Of a stretch of DNA of 64,000 nucleotides, positions 1 through 7,967 are shown piece by piece. Below the pieces are notes generated by a model that saw nothing but the letters and a program-made list of their open reading frames with translations, ran no database searches and was not told the origin of the DNA. The position numbers and the translations under genes are program-made. Position 1 is the first letter of the stretch; each line of letters begins with the position of its first letter. The stretch comes from Scatomonas sp963928055 (GTDB lineage Bacteria > Bacillota > Clostridia > Lachnospirales > Lachnospiraceae): contig CAWVDN010000003.1 in the NCBI GenBank assembly GCA_963928055.1, forward strand, positions 186,001 to 250,000, given 5' to 3'.

Positions 1-149
1 ATGTAGGTGCCCAGCAGGTTCGCCAGGGCGCTTAAGGAGGTGAGGATCCCCACCAGGAGCAGCAGGATCTTATGGCGGCCCAGATAGGACAGCAGGGACC
101 TCAGGGTGTCCTTCAGATCTTCCGGCCGTTTTCCTGAAAACTGCGGCAT
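1..149 (-). CDS. ABC transporter ATP-binding/permease protein, N-terminal fragment
   Basis: Only about the first 49 codons are in the window; the rest lies to the left. The start codon is at 149, with a GGAGAGGTG-type ribosome site just upstream that overlaps the end of the preceding gene. The visible residues (MPQFSGKRPEDLKDTLRSL, then a hydrophobic stretch) look like the N-terminus of an ABC exporter half-transporter, with a short cytoplasmic lead into transmembrane helix 1. One base separates it from the next ABC gene, whose nucleotide site is degenerate. In heterodimeric exporters one half normally carries the intact ATPase site, so I infer this is the partner. The ATPase domain cannot be seen. 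Confidence 0.75.
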   Translation of the reverse strand, partial: MPQFSGKRPEDLKDTLRSLLSYLGRHKILLLLVGILTSLSALANLLGTY

Positions 150-150
150 A

Positions 151-2100
151 TCACACCTCTCCTTTCTCTTGGGCTTCCCGGGAAGCCTGCATCTGTGAGT
201 CGTAGATCTCCTGATAGATCCGGTCGCTTTTCAGCAGAGTCTCATGGGTGCCCGCGGCATGGACCCGGCCGTCCTCCAGGATCACGATCTGGTCCGCATA
301 CATGACGGAGGTGATCCGCTGGGCGATGATGATCTTGGTCATTTCCGGCAGTTCCCGCAGCGCCCGGCGGATCCTGGCTTCCGTGGCGGTGTCCACGGCG
401 CTGGTGGAATCGTCGAAGATCAGGATCTTCGGCCGCTTCAGCAGGGTCCGGGCAATGCAGAGCCGCTGTTTCTGCCCGCCGGAGAGATTTAATCCCCCCT
501 GGTCCAGCAGGGCGTCCAGGCCTCCCGGCATCTTTTCCAGAAATTCATCGGCGCAGGCTTTTCTGCAGGCCTCCCACAGTTCTTCGTCGGAAGCTTCGGG
601 ATTCCCCCACAGGAGATTCTCCCGGACGGTGCCGGAAAAGAGAACGTTTTTCTGCAGGACGATGCCCACGGCGTCCCGGAGGGCGGGCAGCTGGTATTCC
701 CGCACGTCATGCCCGCCCACCAGCACCTGACCGGCGGTGGCGTCATACAGTCTGGGGATCAGCTGCACCAGAGTACTTTTGGAAGAGCCGGTGCCGCCGA
801 TGATGCCGATGGTGCTGCCGGGATCGAATTTCAGGCTGACCCCGGAGAGAGCGGGCCTTGCGGCGGCGGCGCTGTATTTAAATTCCACGTTCCTGAATTC
901 CACGGATCCGTCCTCCGGGCCCGGGAGGCCTCCGGGGACATCGGACAGTTCCGGTTCTTCCTCCAGGACCTGGCCGATGCGGGTGATGCTGGCCAGAGAG
1001 CGGGTCAGCAGGAGAAAAACGTTGGAGATCATCATCAGGGAATTGATGATCTGCATGACGTAGCTCAGGAAACCGGTGAGGGACCCCACCTCCAGGGAAC
1101 CGGTATGGATATAGTTTCCCCCGAACCAGAGGATCAGCACCGTAGCCGTATACATGACGAACTGGAAGGCCGGAAGATTCAGCACCGCCACCCGGAAGGT
1201 ATCCCTGCCGGTCTCCATGAGAGCGGTGTTGGCTTTCCGGAAATTTTCTTCTTCGTATTCTCCCCGGACGTAAGCCTTTACCGCCCGGATGGCCTGGAGA
1301 TTTTCCTGCACCACGCTGTTGACCTTGTCCACGGTCTTCTGGAGCGTTCCGTACATGGGAGCGGTCCTGCGGATGATGAAAAAGAGAATGCAGCCCAGGA
1401 CAGGGGTGCACACCACAAAGACCAGAGCCAGCCGGGCGTTCATGCAGAAGGCCAGGAGCAGGCCCATGACCAGCATCACCGGCCCCCGGGTCATAGGCCG
1501 CAGGCCGCCGATCACCGCGTTCTGGAGTACGGTGACGTCGGTGGTCATGCGGGTGATCAGGGAGGAAGTCTCAAAGTGGTCCAGATTGGCAAAGGAATAG
1601 CTCTGGAGCTTTTCGTACTCCGCCTCCCGGATGCAGGTGCCGAAGCCCAGAGCCGCCCGGGCGGCATACCGGGCGTACAGCAGCCCGCAGATCAGGGAAA
1701 GCAGGGCGCAGAAGACCATCAGGATCCCCTGCCGCAGGATATAGGGAATATCCCGGTCCGCCACCCCCACGTCGATGACGCCGGACATGACCAGGGGGAT
1801 AAACAGCTCAAAAGCGCTCTCCGCCGTGACAAACAGCACTGCCAGCAGAAATTCTTTCCGGCAGGATTTCAGGTAGGGCAGTATTTTCTTAAACTCTTTC
1901 AGGAAGACCGCATCCTTTCTGTTGAAAATTCGCCTGAGCGCCGGCGTACAGGGGGCGCACGGTCCCCTGTACACGGACGCTACGTACCTATCATAACTCC
2001 TGGGCCGGATTTTGTAAAACCGGAAAATGTTCCGGAGAAAAAACTTGTAAAATCCTCCGATCTGATGTATTTTTAACATACCTGAAGGACAGAAGAACAC
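151..2100 (-). CDS. ABC exporter half-transporter with degenerate nucleotide site
   Basis: This is a membrane exporter subunit: a six-helix transmembrane domain followed by an ATPase domain. The ATPase part shows Walker A GGTGSSKST, signature LSGGQKQR and Walker B ILIFDDSTSAVD. The usual catalytic Glu after Walker B is Asp (DDS rather than DEP), as is common in the weak half of heterodimeric multidrug-type exporters. The substrate is unknown. The next gene on the same strand is a second half-transporter, so the two probably form one complex. The start is not secure: the first about 70 codons do not look like exporter sequence and contain a palindromic repeat (1937-1982). The conserved protein seems to begin near position 1890, but no good ATG sits there. 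Starts at 2100 or 2079 are the only in-frame ATGs upstream. Confidence 0.85.
   Translation of the reverse strand: MFFCPSGMLKIHQIGGFYKFFLRNIFRFYKIRPRSYDRYVASVYRGPCAPCTPALRRIFNRKDAVFLKEFKKILPYLKSCRKEFLLAVLFVTAESAFELFIPLVMSGVIDVGVADRDIPYILRQGILMVFCALLSLICGLLYARYAARAALGFGTCIREAEYEKLQSYSFANLDHFETSSLITRMTTDVTVLQNAVIGGLRPMTRGPVMLVMGLLLAFCMNARLALVFVVCTPVLGCILFFIIRRTAPMYGTLQKTVDKVNSVVQENLQAIRAVKAYVRGEYEEENFRKANTALMETGRDTFRVAVLNLPAFQFVMYTATVLILWFGGNYIHTGSLEVGSLTGFLSYVMQIINSLMMISNVFLLLTRSLASITRIGQVLEEEPELSDVPGGLPGPEDGSVEFRNVEFKYSAAAARPALSGVSLKFDPGSTIGIIGGTGSSKSTLVQLIPRLYDATAGQVLVGGHDVREYQLPALRDAVGIVLQKNVLFSGTVRENLLWGNPEASDEELWEACRKACADEFLEKMPGGLDALLDQGGLNLSGGQKQRLCIARTLLKRPKILIFDDSTSAVDTATEARIRRALRELPEMTKIIIAQRITSVMYADQIVILEDGRVHAAGTHETLLKSDRIYQEIYDSQMQASREAQEKGEV
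1937..1982. repeat. Palindromic repeat related to the 16.6 and 18.2 kb elements
   Basis: The arms GTACAGGGG (1946-1954) and CCCCTGTAC (1964-1972) are a perfect inverted repeat inside a longer imperfect one (AGCG at the left edge, GCTA at the right). The layout and bases match the solo element at 18166-18217 and the terminal repeats of the element at 16646-16848, with some divergence. It lies inside the 5' end of the ABC exporter reading frame. Confidence 0.6.
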
Positions 2101-2246
2101 TCAGGGCAGAGCGGACCACGGCGGGCCGGGTCCAGCGTCTGTCCGCGGGCATGGGTTTCCGAAGGCTTCAGGAACATGTATTGTATCCCGCGAAGCGGAG
2201 AGAAGAGCTTTTCTGCCGGGGCGGGAATAATAACAGGAGGAAAAAA

Positions 2247-2840
2247 ATGAGAAATAAGAAAACCTTAACCATGGTGCAGATCGCCATTCTGGCGGCGGTG
2301 CTGCTGGTCATGTCCTTTACCCCTCTGGGCTATCTGAAGATCGGCCCTCTGTCCCTTTCCCTGCTGTCCATTCCGGTAGCCGTGGGAGCTATGATCATAA
2401 GCCCCGAGGCAGGCGCTCTCCTGGGCCTTGTCTTCGGTCTCACGAGCTTTGCCCAGTGCTTCGGCATGGATGCCTTCGGAACCGCTCTGTTCAACATCAA
2501 CCCCTTCGGCGCTTTCTTTATGTGCGTACCCACCCGGATGCTCATGGGGTATCTGGCGGGGATGATCTTCAAGGGCGTCCACCGGGTGGACCGGACCAAA
2601 ACGGTGTCCTACTTTGTGGGAGGGCTGTCCGCGGCGGTGCTGAACACGGTGTTTTTCATGGGCGCCCTGCTGGCGTTCTTCTGGAACTCTGATTACATCC
2701 AGGAGATGAGCGGCGGCGCGGGAGTCTTTGGCTTCCTGGCGGTGATGGTGGGCGTCAACGGCATTGTGGAGGCCCTGGCCAGCTGCGCGGCCGGCGGCGC
2801 CATCAGCAAGGCGGTCAGCAAAGCCATGAAAAAAGACTGA
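2247..2840 (+). CDS. ECF transporter S component (substrate-binding membrane subunit)
   Basis: A 197-residue, very hydrophobic protein with about six membrane segments and a short basic N-terminus. It resembles the substrate-specific (S) components of energy-coupling-factor vitamin transporters, which dock onto a shared EcfAAT module. That module is not in this window, so it must be encoded elsewhere. The start at 2247 is chosen because AGGAGG lies just upstream; an upstream in-frame ATG at 2151 has no ribosome site. The gene is divergent from the ABC exporter and is followed by a strong terminator. I could not assign the vitamin, and the 146-bp leader did not fold by eye into a known riboswitch. 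Confidence 0.75.
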   Translation: MRNKKTLTMVQIAILAAVLLVMSFTPLGYLKIGPLSLSLLSIPVAVGAMIISPEAGALLGLVFGLTSFAQCFGMDAFGTALFNINPFGAFFMCVPTRMLMGYLAGMIFKGVHRVDRTKTVSYFVGGLSAAVLNTVFFMGALLAFFWNSDYIQEMSGGAGVFGFLAVMVGVNGIVEALASCAAGGAISKAVSKAMKKD

Positions 2841-2883
2841 CAGGTAAAAGTTCATAGAGCCGGGGGCCCGCCCGGACCGGAAG

Positions 2884-2932
2884 GGGGCGCCGCCAAACCA
2901 CCGATCATCGCTGGCTTGGCGGCGCCCCTTTT
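2884..2932 (+). terminator. Rho-independent terminator after the ECF S component
   Basis: A 13-bp perfect stem, GGGGCGCCGCCAA (2884-2896) with TTGGCGGCGCCCC (2916-2928), is followed by TTTT. Confidence 0.85.
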
Positions 2933-3007
2933 CCCGCGGCAGCGCCATCCTGCGGGACAGCCGCGGAAAGATAAAAAAAGAGGGCAGGATTTTGGTGAGA
3001 TTAGACC

Positions 3008-3036
3008 TTGCCACGGACTATATATTGTGGTAAGAT
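3008..3036 (+). promoter_or_regulatory. Sigma-A promoter of nrdJ
   Basis: The -35 is TTGCCA (3008-3013), then a 17-bp spacer, then -10 TAAGAT (3031-3036). The first NrdR-type box lies inside the spacer, so repressor binding would block RNA polymerase. Confidence 0.7.
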
Positions 3037-3061
3037 TACATCCGTACGCAAAATATGGAAA
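3015..3061 (+). promoter_or_regulatory. Tandem NrdR boxes upstream of nrdJ
   Basis: Box 1 at 3015-3030 reads GGACTATATATTGTGG and box 2 at 3046-3061 reads ACGCAAAATATGGAAA. Box 1 fits the known NrdR consensus (acaCwAtATaTwGtgt) almost perfectly, and box 2 keeps the central C-A-A-TaT-G pattern. The centres are 31 bp apart, about three helical turns, as in known NrdR operators. NrdR is the usual ribonucleotide reductase repressor; its gene is not in the window. Confidence 0.75.
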
Positions 3062-3083
3062 ATATAGTAGATAGGAGAAGAGT

Positions 3084-5357
3084 ATGGAACTGCAAGAATG
3101 GCTGGGCCAGGACAATCAGCTTGGCTGCGATATCTGGAAGAAAAAATACTGTAACGGGGAGGAGACCTTTGAGGGGTGGCTTTCCCGCATCAGCGGCGGA
3201 AACGAAAAGATCGCCCAGCTGATCCGGGAAAAGAAGTTCCTGTTCGGCGGACGGATCCTCTCCAACCGGGGACTGGAGTACGAGGGCAGGAAGATCACTC
3301 TTTCCAACTGCTACGTGATCGAGCCTCCCAAGGATGAGATCGAAAGTATTTTCGAGTGCGCCAAAAAGCTGGCCCGCACCTACAGCTACGGCGGAGGCTG
3401 CGGGGTGGATATCTCCGGCCTGAGCCCCCGGGGAGCCCGCATCAACAACGCCGCCAAGGCCACAACGGGAGCGGTATCCTTTATGGAACTGTACTCTCTG
3501 GTGACGAATCTGATCGGCCAGAACGGCCGCCGGGGCGCTCTGATGATCTCCATCGACTGCGAGCATCCCGATGTGGAGGAGTTTATCGATCTGAAGACGG
3601 ATCTGACCAAGGTGACCAAGGCCAACCTGTCCGTCCGCATCAGCGAAAAATTCATGGAAGCCGTAAAGAAGCAGGAACCCTTCCTTCTTCATTATGTCCG
3701 GGAGGCCACCGGGGAAAAGATCGAAAAGGAGATCGACGCCAAGGAGCTTTTCCACCACATCGCGGAGACCAACTGGGATTACGGGGAGCCGGGAGCTCTG
3801 TTCTGGGACCGGATCTCCGGCTGGAACCTGCTGGCCAACACCAAGGAGTTTTCCTACGCCGGAGTGAACCCCTGCGCCGAGGAACCCCTGCCCGCCGGAG
3901 GAAGCTGCCTGCTGGGAAGCATCAACCTGTCCGAGTTCGTGCAGAATCCCTTCTCCTCCAAGGCATTATTTGATATTGAAGGGTTTAAGAGCTGCGTCCG
4001 CGAGAGCGTGAGAGCGCTGAACGAGGTGCTGGAGGAAGGACTTCCCCTGCATCCCCTGGAGGAGCAGCGGGAAAGCGTCAAAGAGTGGAAGCAGATCGGC
4101 CTGGGCATTATGGGCCTGGCGGATATGCTGATGAAGATGGAGCTGACCTACGGCGAGGAGGAAGCGGTGGAGCTCTGCGACAAGATCGGCTTTGCCATGG
4201 CGGATACCGCCATCGCCGCCTCCGCGGCGCTGGCCCGGGAAAAGGGAGCCTTCCCCCGCTGCTGCACGGAGGAGATCATGTCCACCCCCTTCTTCCAGTA
4301 CAATACCACCGAGGCGACCCGAGAGCTGGTAAAGAAATACGGCCTGCGGAACTCTCAGCTGCTGACCATCGCGCCTACGGGGACCCTGTCCACGATGCTG
4401 GGGATCTCCGGAGGCATCGAGCCGGTCTACGCCAATTATTATGAAAGAAAAACGGAATCCCTCCACGGATCGGATGTGTATTATAAGGTATATACCAAGA
4501 TCGTGGAAACCTATATGAAGGAGCACAAGCTGACGGACGACAGCATGCTGCCGGATTATTTCGTGACGGCTATGACCCTGGATTACCGCCAGAGGATCGA
4601 TATGCAGGCGGTCTGGCAGACCCACATCGACGCTTCCATCAGCTCCACGGTGAATGTGCCCAACCAGTTTACGGTGGAGGAGACGGAGAATCTGTACCTC
4701 TACGCCTACGAAAAGGGTCTGAAGGGCGTGACCCTGTTCCGGGACGGCTGCAAGCGGGTAGGCGTGCTCAACGCGGAGAGCCAGGAGGAGAAGAAACATT
4801 CTCCCACCGCCGGCGAAGGACTGGCCAGAGGCGAGATCGTAGTCATCAACGACGATGTCATCGGCAAGAAGCGGAAGCTGGTCACCGGCTGCGGAAGCCT
4901 GCACTGTATCGCGCTTTTCGATCCCTATACCGGCGCTCTGCTGGAAACGTACCTCAGCAAAGGATCTACCGGAGGCTGCAACAACTTTATGATCGGCCTC
5001 TCCCGTATGATCTCCATCAGCGCCAGAGGAGGCATCGATATTGAGACCATCATCGACCAGCTGAACTCTACCGGCTCCTGCCCCTCCTATTCCGTGCGGA
5101 GAGCGACCCGGAAAGATACCAGCAAGGGAAGCTGCTGCCCCATGGCGGTGGGCAACGCCCTGATGGATATGTACCGGGAGGTACAGGAGGAGCTTTTCGG
5201 CGGGGAGAAGAAAAAACATGTGCCCCCCAAAGCGCCGAAGCCCAAGGCCGTGAAGAAGGTGGAGACCACGGTCAACTGTCCGGAATGCGGGGAGCCCCTG
5301 ATCTTCGAGGGGGGCTGCAATATCTGCAAGAGCTGCGGCTGGAGCAAATGTCTGTAA
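3084..5357 (+). CDS. nrdJ: Adenosylcobalamin-dependent (class II) ribonucleotide reductase
   Basis: Reduces ribonucleotides to deoxyribonucleotides, using adenosylcobalamin to generate the active-site thiyl radical, and needs no oxygen. The protein has 757 residues. Cys76 (in NCYV) fits one of the redox cysteines. The NPCAE motif at about 262-266 supplies the radical Cys264 and Glu266. PTGTLS and GGxxP-type barrel motifs follow. The C-terminus carries a CPECG...CNICKSCG zinc-ribbon-like tail, which probably shuttles electrons from thioredoxin. The start has a GGAGAAG site directly upstream. Expression is probably controlled by NrdR through the two boxes in its promoter. A DUF4203-like gene follows 15 bp later. 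Confidence 0.93.
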   Translation: MELQEWLGQDNQLGCDIWKKKYCNGEETFEGWLSRISGGNEKIAQLIREKKFLFGGRILSNRGLEYEGRKITLSNCYVIEPPKDEIESIFECAKKLARTYSYGGGCGVDISGLSPRGARINNAAKATTGAVSFMELYSLVTNLIGQNGRRGALMISIDCEHPDVEEFIDLKTDLTKVTKANLSVRISEKFMEAVKKQEPFLLHYVREATGEKIEKEIDAKELFHHIAETNWDYGEPGALFWDRISGWNLLANTKEFSYAGVNPCAEEPLPAGGSCLLGSINLSEFVQNPFSSKALFDIEGFKSCVRESVRALNEVLEEGLPLHPLEEQRESVKEWKQIGLGIMGLADMLMKMELTYGEEEAVELCDKIGFAMADTAIAASAALAREKGAFPRCCTEEIMSTPFFQYNTTEATRELVKKYGLRNSQLLTIAPTGTLSTMLGISGGIEPVYANYYERKTESLHGSDVYYKVYTKIVETYMKEHKLTDDSMLPDYFVTAMTLDYRQRIDMQAVWQTHIDASISSTVNVPNQFTVEETENLYLYAYEKGLKGVTLFRDGCKRVGVLNAESQEEKKHSPTAGEGLARGEIVVINDDVIGKKRKLVTGCGSLHCIALFDPYTGALLETYLSKGSTGGCNNFMIGLSRMISISARGGIDIETIIDQLNSTGSCPSYSVRRATRKDTSKGSCCPMAVGNALMDMYREVQEELFGGEKKKHVPPKAPKPKAVKKVETTVNCPECGEPLIFEGGCNICKSCGWSKCL

Positions 5358-5372
5358 AGGAGAGGATGACAT

Positions 5373-5972
5373 ATGGGAGAAATTCTGAACTCCATTCATG
5401 AGATCACAGAGGGGGTAGGGCAGGTGATCCTGGCCTTCACCCTGCTCTTCGCCATCCTGCAGTGCTTTTTCGGCTATAAGCTGCTGCGGGTGTGGATCGC
5501 AGTGATCGGTTTTCTGGTAGGCTTTGTCCTGGGCTTCCTGGTGGCCCGGGCCCTGATCGACGGGGAGGCGTATCTGCCGGCCATTATCGGGATCGCCGCC
5601 GGCTTCCTGGTGGCCTTCGCGGCCTACCGGATCTACCTGGTCGGCGTGTTTGTCTACTGCGGCATTATCGCCGCGGGAGCGGTCAATAAGATCCCGTTTC
5701 CGGAAGGGGACGGCTGGACGGTCCTCATGATCGCGCTCTGTGTGGCGGCCTTTATCCTGGCGGGCATCCTGGCGGTAAAATTCGCCAGACCCTGCATCAT
5801 CGCGGTGACGGCGGTCACAGGAGCGGTCAGCGCCGCCGATACCCTGAAACAGATGTTTCAGGTGGTGGCCGAAAACCGGATCCTGGTCTGGGGGATCATC
5901 CTTGCCCTGGCCGCGGCGGGAATGCTGGTGCAGTTTTATACGACAAAAGGCGCGGAACGGGGAAGAAGATAG
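5373..5972 (+). CDS. DUF4203/TMEM198-like multipass membrane protein
   Basis: A 199-residue protein with about seven closely spaced hydrophobic segments. It opens with a short polar N-terminus, and a GFLVGFVLGFLVARAL stretch marks the glycine-rich helices typical of DUF4203/TMEM198-type proteins. The function of this family in bacteria is not established. It begins 15 bp after nrdJ with an AGGAGAGG site, so it is probably co-transcribed with it. No catalytic motif is visible. The function is unknown and the family call rests on the overall pattern only. Confidence 0.65.
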   Translation: MGEILNSIHEITEGVGQVILAFTLLFAILQCFFGYKLLRVWIAVIGFLVGFVLGFLVARALIDGEAYLPAIIGIAAGFLVAFAAYRIYLVGVFVYCGIIAAGAVNKIPFPEGDGWTVLMIALCVAAFILAGILAVKFARPCIIAVTAVTGAVSAADTLKQMFQVVAENRILVWGIILALAAAGMLVQFYTTKGAERGRR

Positions 5973-6053
5973 CGTATTGTCCCCATGAATACTTACGCCA
6001 GAGTCATTTTTGGGAATTTCAGAAAAGTTCCCTGAAAAAATCCGGAAAATCCA

Positions 6054-6081
6054 TGGACTTCTGTAAAAAATTTGGTATACT
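6054..6081 (+). promoter_or_regulatory. Promoter of the Lrp-like regulator
   Basis: An extended -10 (TG followed one base later by TATACT at 6076-6081), with a weak -35 TGGACT at 6054-6059 and 16-bp spacing. Confidence 0.55.
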
Positions 6082-6171
6082 TAAGAGAGTGACAGAGAAC
6101 CGCTGGAAAAAGCGGACAGAAGGCTCTGAACTCCGGCCGTCAGGCGGGAGAGAAAGGGAGGACAGACCGGA

Positions 6172-6633
6172 ATGGACAGCATCGATTATAAAATTCTGAA
6201 GATCCTGCAGCGAAATGCCAGAGAGACGGCATCCAACATCAGCAAGGAGATCCATCTTTCCGTGTCGGCGGTGATCGAGCGGCTGAGAAAGCTGGAGGAA
6301 AACCGGGTGATCCAGGAATATACCATCATCGTAGACGAAAAGCGCACAGGCAACGACATGATCGCCCTGATGGAGGTGAGCCTGGAACATCCCCGTTACT
6401 TCGACGCCTTCGCGGAGGCGATCCAGAAAATGGACACCATTGTTTCCTGCTATTACCAGACCGGAGATTTCGATCTTCTCCTGAAGATCGCCTGCCGTTC
6501 CTCGGATGAACTGGAGGAGATCCACCGGGAGATCATGAGTCTGGAGGGTGTCTCCGATACCCGGACCCATGTGGTGCTGAAAACAGTAAAAAATATCTAT
6601 TCGGCAGTCAGAAAGCCGGAGAAAGAAAAATAG
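6172..6633 (+). CDS. Lrp/AsnC-family transcriptional regulator
   Basis: 153 residues. The N-terminal winged helix (about 1-60) begins MDSIDYKILKILQRNAR, and its recognition helix lies near SVSAVIERLRKLE. The C-terminal RAM/ligand-sensing domain (about 65-145) has the beta-alpha-beta pattern of the family, with GDFDLLLK in the ligand area. Such proteins form octamers or dimers that sense amino acids. It lies directly upstream of alanine racemase and an amino-acid importer, which suggests that alanine or a related amino acid could be the effector (inference). It has its own promoter and a downstream stem-loop. Confidence 0.9.
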   Translation: MDSIDYKILKILQRNARETASNISKEIHLSVSAVIERLRKLEENRVIQEYTIIVDEKRTGNDMIALMEVSLEHPRYFDAFAEAIQKMDTIVSCYYQTGDFDLLLKIACRSSDELEEIHREIMSLEGVSDTRTHVVLKTVKNIYSAVRKPEKEK

Positions 6634-6636
6634 AAA

Positions 6637-6665
6637 GGAAGCGGCAGCGCCGCTTCCTTCCTTTC
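6637..6665 (+). terminator. Stem-loop after the Lrp-like gene
   Basis: A 9-bp stem GGAAGCGGC (6637-6645) with GCCGCTTCC (6649-6657) and a 3-nt loop, followed by the weak pyrimidine tract TTCCTTTC. It may be a leaky terminator ahead of alr. Confidence 0.6.
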
Positions 6666-6690
6666 ACAGACAGGGAAAGAAGGAAGAGAG

Positions 6691-7824
6691 ATGAGCGATT
6701 ATCTCAGATGTTACGCGGAAGTATCCCTTTCGGCCATCGGACACAATATCGCGGAGGTAAAGAAAAGACTGAAGCCGGGAGTGAAGCTGCTGGCGGTCAT
6801 AAAAGCCGATGCCTACGGCCACGGGGCCGTGCGGGTGGGAAGATATCTGGAGGATCAGGCGGATTATTTCGCCGTCGCCACGGCGGAGGAGGCAGTGGAG
6901 CTCCGGGAGGCGGGGATCCGGCTGCCGGTGCTGGTGCTGGGCTACATTTCGCCTTCCCAGTACGAGGATCTTCTGGACTACCAGATCACCCAGACCATTT
7001 ACAGCCTGGATACGGCGGAAAAGCTTTCCGCCGCCTCGGTGAAGGCCGGCTGCCGGACCAGGGTCCACGCGGCGCTGGATACGGGCATGACCCGCATCGG
7101 GTTTCACATAACCGAGGAGGAGGCGGATCGGATCGCGGAGATCAGCCGCCTGCCGGGCCTGGAACTGGAGGGGATGTTCACGCATTTTTCCTGCGCGGAT
7201 CAGAAGGACAAAACCTACTGCGGCATGCAGCTGGAAAAATTCCGGCGGATGGGGGAAATGCTGAAGAAAAGAGGGGTGGAGATCCCCATTCAGCACATCT
7301 GCAACAGCGCGGGGATCATGGAATTTGACGATTACCGCTACGATATGGTCCGTTCCGGCATTGTCACCTACGGACTGTATCCCTCGGAGGAGGTGGACAA
7401 GGACCGGCTTCCGCTGATCCCGGCCCTGTCCTGGAGGAGCCATGTGATCCATGTGCAGGAGGCGGAGCCGGGGCTGGGGGTCAGCTACGGGGCCACCTAC
7501 ACTACGGAAGGCCCCTGTACCCGCATTGCCACTGTCTCCGCGGGATACGCCGACGGATACCCCAGGGCGCTCTCCAATCGGGGGAGGGTGCTGATCCACG
7601 GGCAGTACGCCCCCATTCTGGGCAGGGTCTGCATGGATCAGATGATGGTGGACGTCAGTCATATTCCGGGGGTACAGGTGGAGGATGTGGTGACCCTCAT
7701 CGGACAGGACGGGGGGAACCGTATTTCCATGGAGGAAGTGGCGGATCCCGCCGCCCGCTTCAATTATGAAATGGCCTGCGGCATCGGCAAAAGGGTTCCC
7801 AGGATCTATCCGGAGGAAGGTTAA
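6691..7824 (+). CDS. alr: Alanine racemase
   Basis: Interconverts L- and D-alanine for peptidoglycan. The protein has 377 residues, the normal length. The pyridoxal-phosphate lysine is K38 in VIKADAYGHGA. The second catalytic base is Tyr266 in GVSYGATYT. The barrel is followed by the C-terminal beta domain containing GRVCMDQMMVDV. The start has a GGAAGAGAG site. It sits between an Lrp-type regulator and an amino-acid importer and ends in a strong terminator. Confidence 0.95.
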   Translation: MSDYLRCYAEVSLSAIGHNIAEVKKRLKPGVKLLAVIKADAYGHGAVRVGRYLEDQADYFAVATAEEAVELREAGIRLPVLVLGYISPSQYEDLLDYQITQTIYSLDTAEKLSAASVKAGCRTRVHAALDTGMTRIGFHITEEEADRIAEISRLPGLELEGMFTHFSCADQKDKTYCGMQLEKFRRMGEMLKKRGVEIPIQHICNSAGIMEFDDYRYDMVRSGIVTYGLYPSEEVDKDRLPLIPALSWRSHVIHVQEAEPGLGVSYGATYTTEGPCTRIATVSAGYADGYPRALSNRGRVLIHGQYAPILGRVCMDQMMVDVSHIPGVQVEDVVTLIGQDGGNRISMEEVADPAARFNYEMACGIGKRVPRIYPEEG

Positions 7825-7844
7825 AAAAGAATTGCAAAGGTGAG

Positions 7845-7882
7845 AAAGCGGCGTGTTTGCGGTTGACAGACACGCCGCTTTT
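7845..7882 (+). terminator. Terminator of alr
   Basis: The stem AAAGCGGCGTGT (7845-7856) with ACACGCCGCTTT (7870-7881) is followed by TTAT. The next promoter's -35 lies in its loop. Confidence 0.8.
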
Positions 7883-7892
7883 ATGGTAGTAT
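7863..7892 (+). promoter_or_regulatory. Promoter of the amino-acid ABC importer, inside the alr terminator
   Basis: A consensus -35 TTGACA (7863-7868) is followed after 18 bp by TAGTAT (7887-7892). The -10 half-site TAGTAT recurs inverted as ATACTA at 7934-7939, a possible operator pair. Confidence 0.55.
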
Positions 7893-7967
7893 AAGTGCTG
7901 TCATACAGTTTAGTGTGGTAGAGTGACCAAGTGATACTATGATAAAAGATATCGGGAGGAGATCCAT

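Noticed and set aside
709..2076. Long plus-strand open frame (455 codons) across the ABC exporter
   Set aside because: Antisense shadow of a gene with recognisable ATPase motifs; Gly/Gln/His-rich translation without any domain.
2101..2246. Possible vitamin riboswitch before the ECF S component
   Set aside because: No THF, TPP, FMN or cobalamin core could be recognised by eye; a covariance search would decide.
5972..5990. GCGTATTGTCCCC resembling half of the palindromic repeat
   Set aside because: Only one arm is present and the match is short; could be chance.
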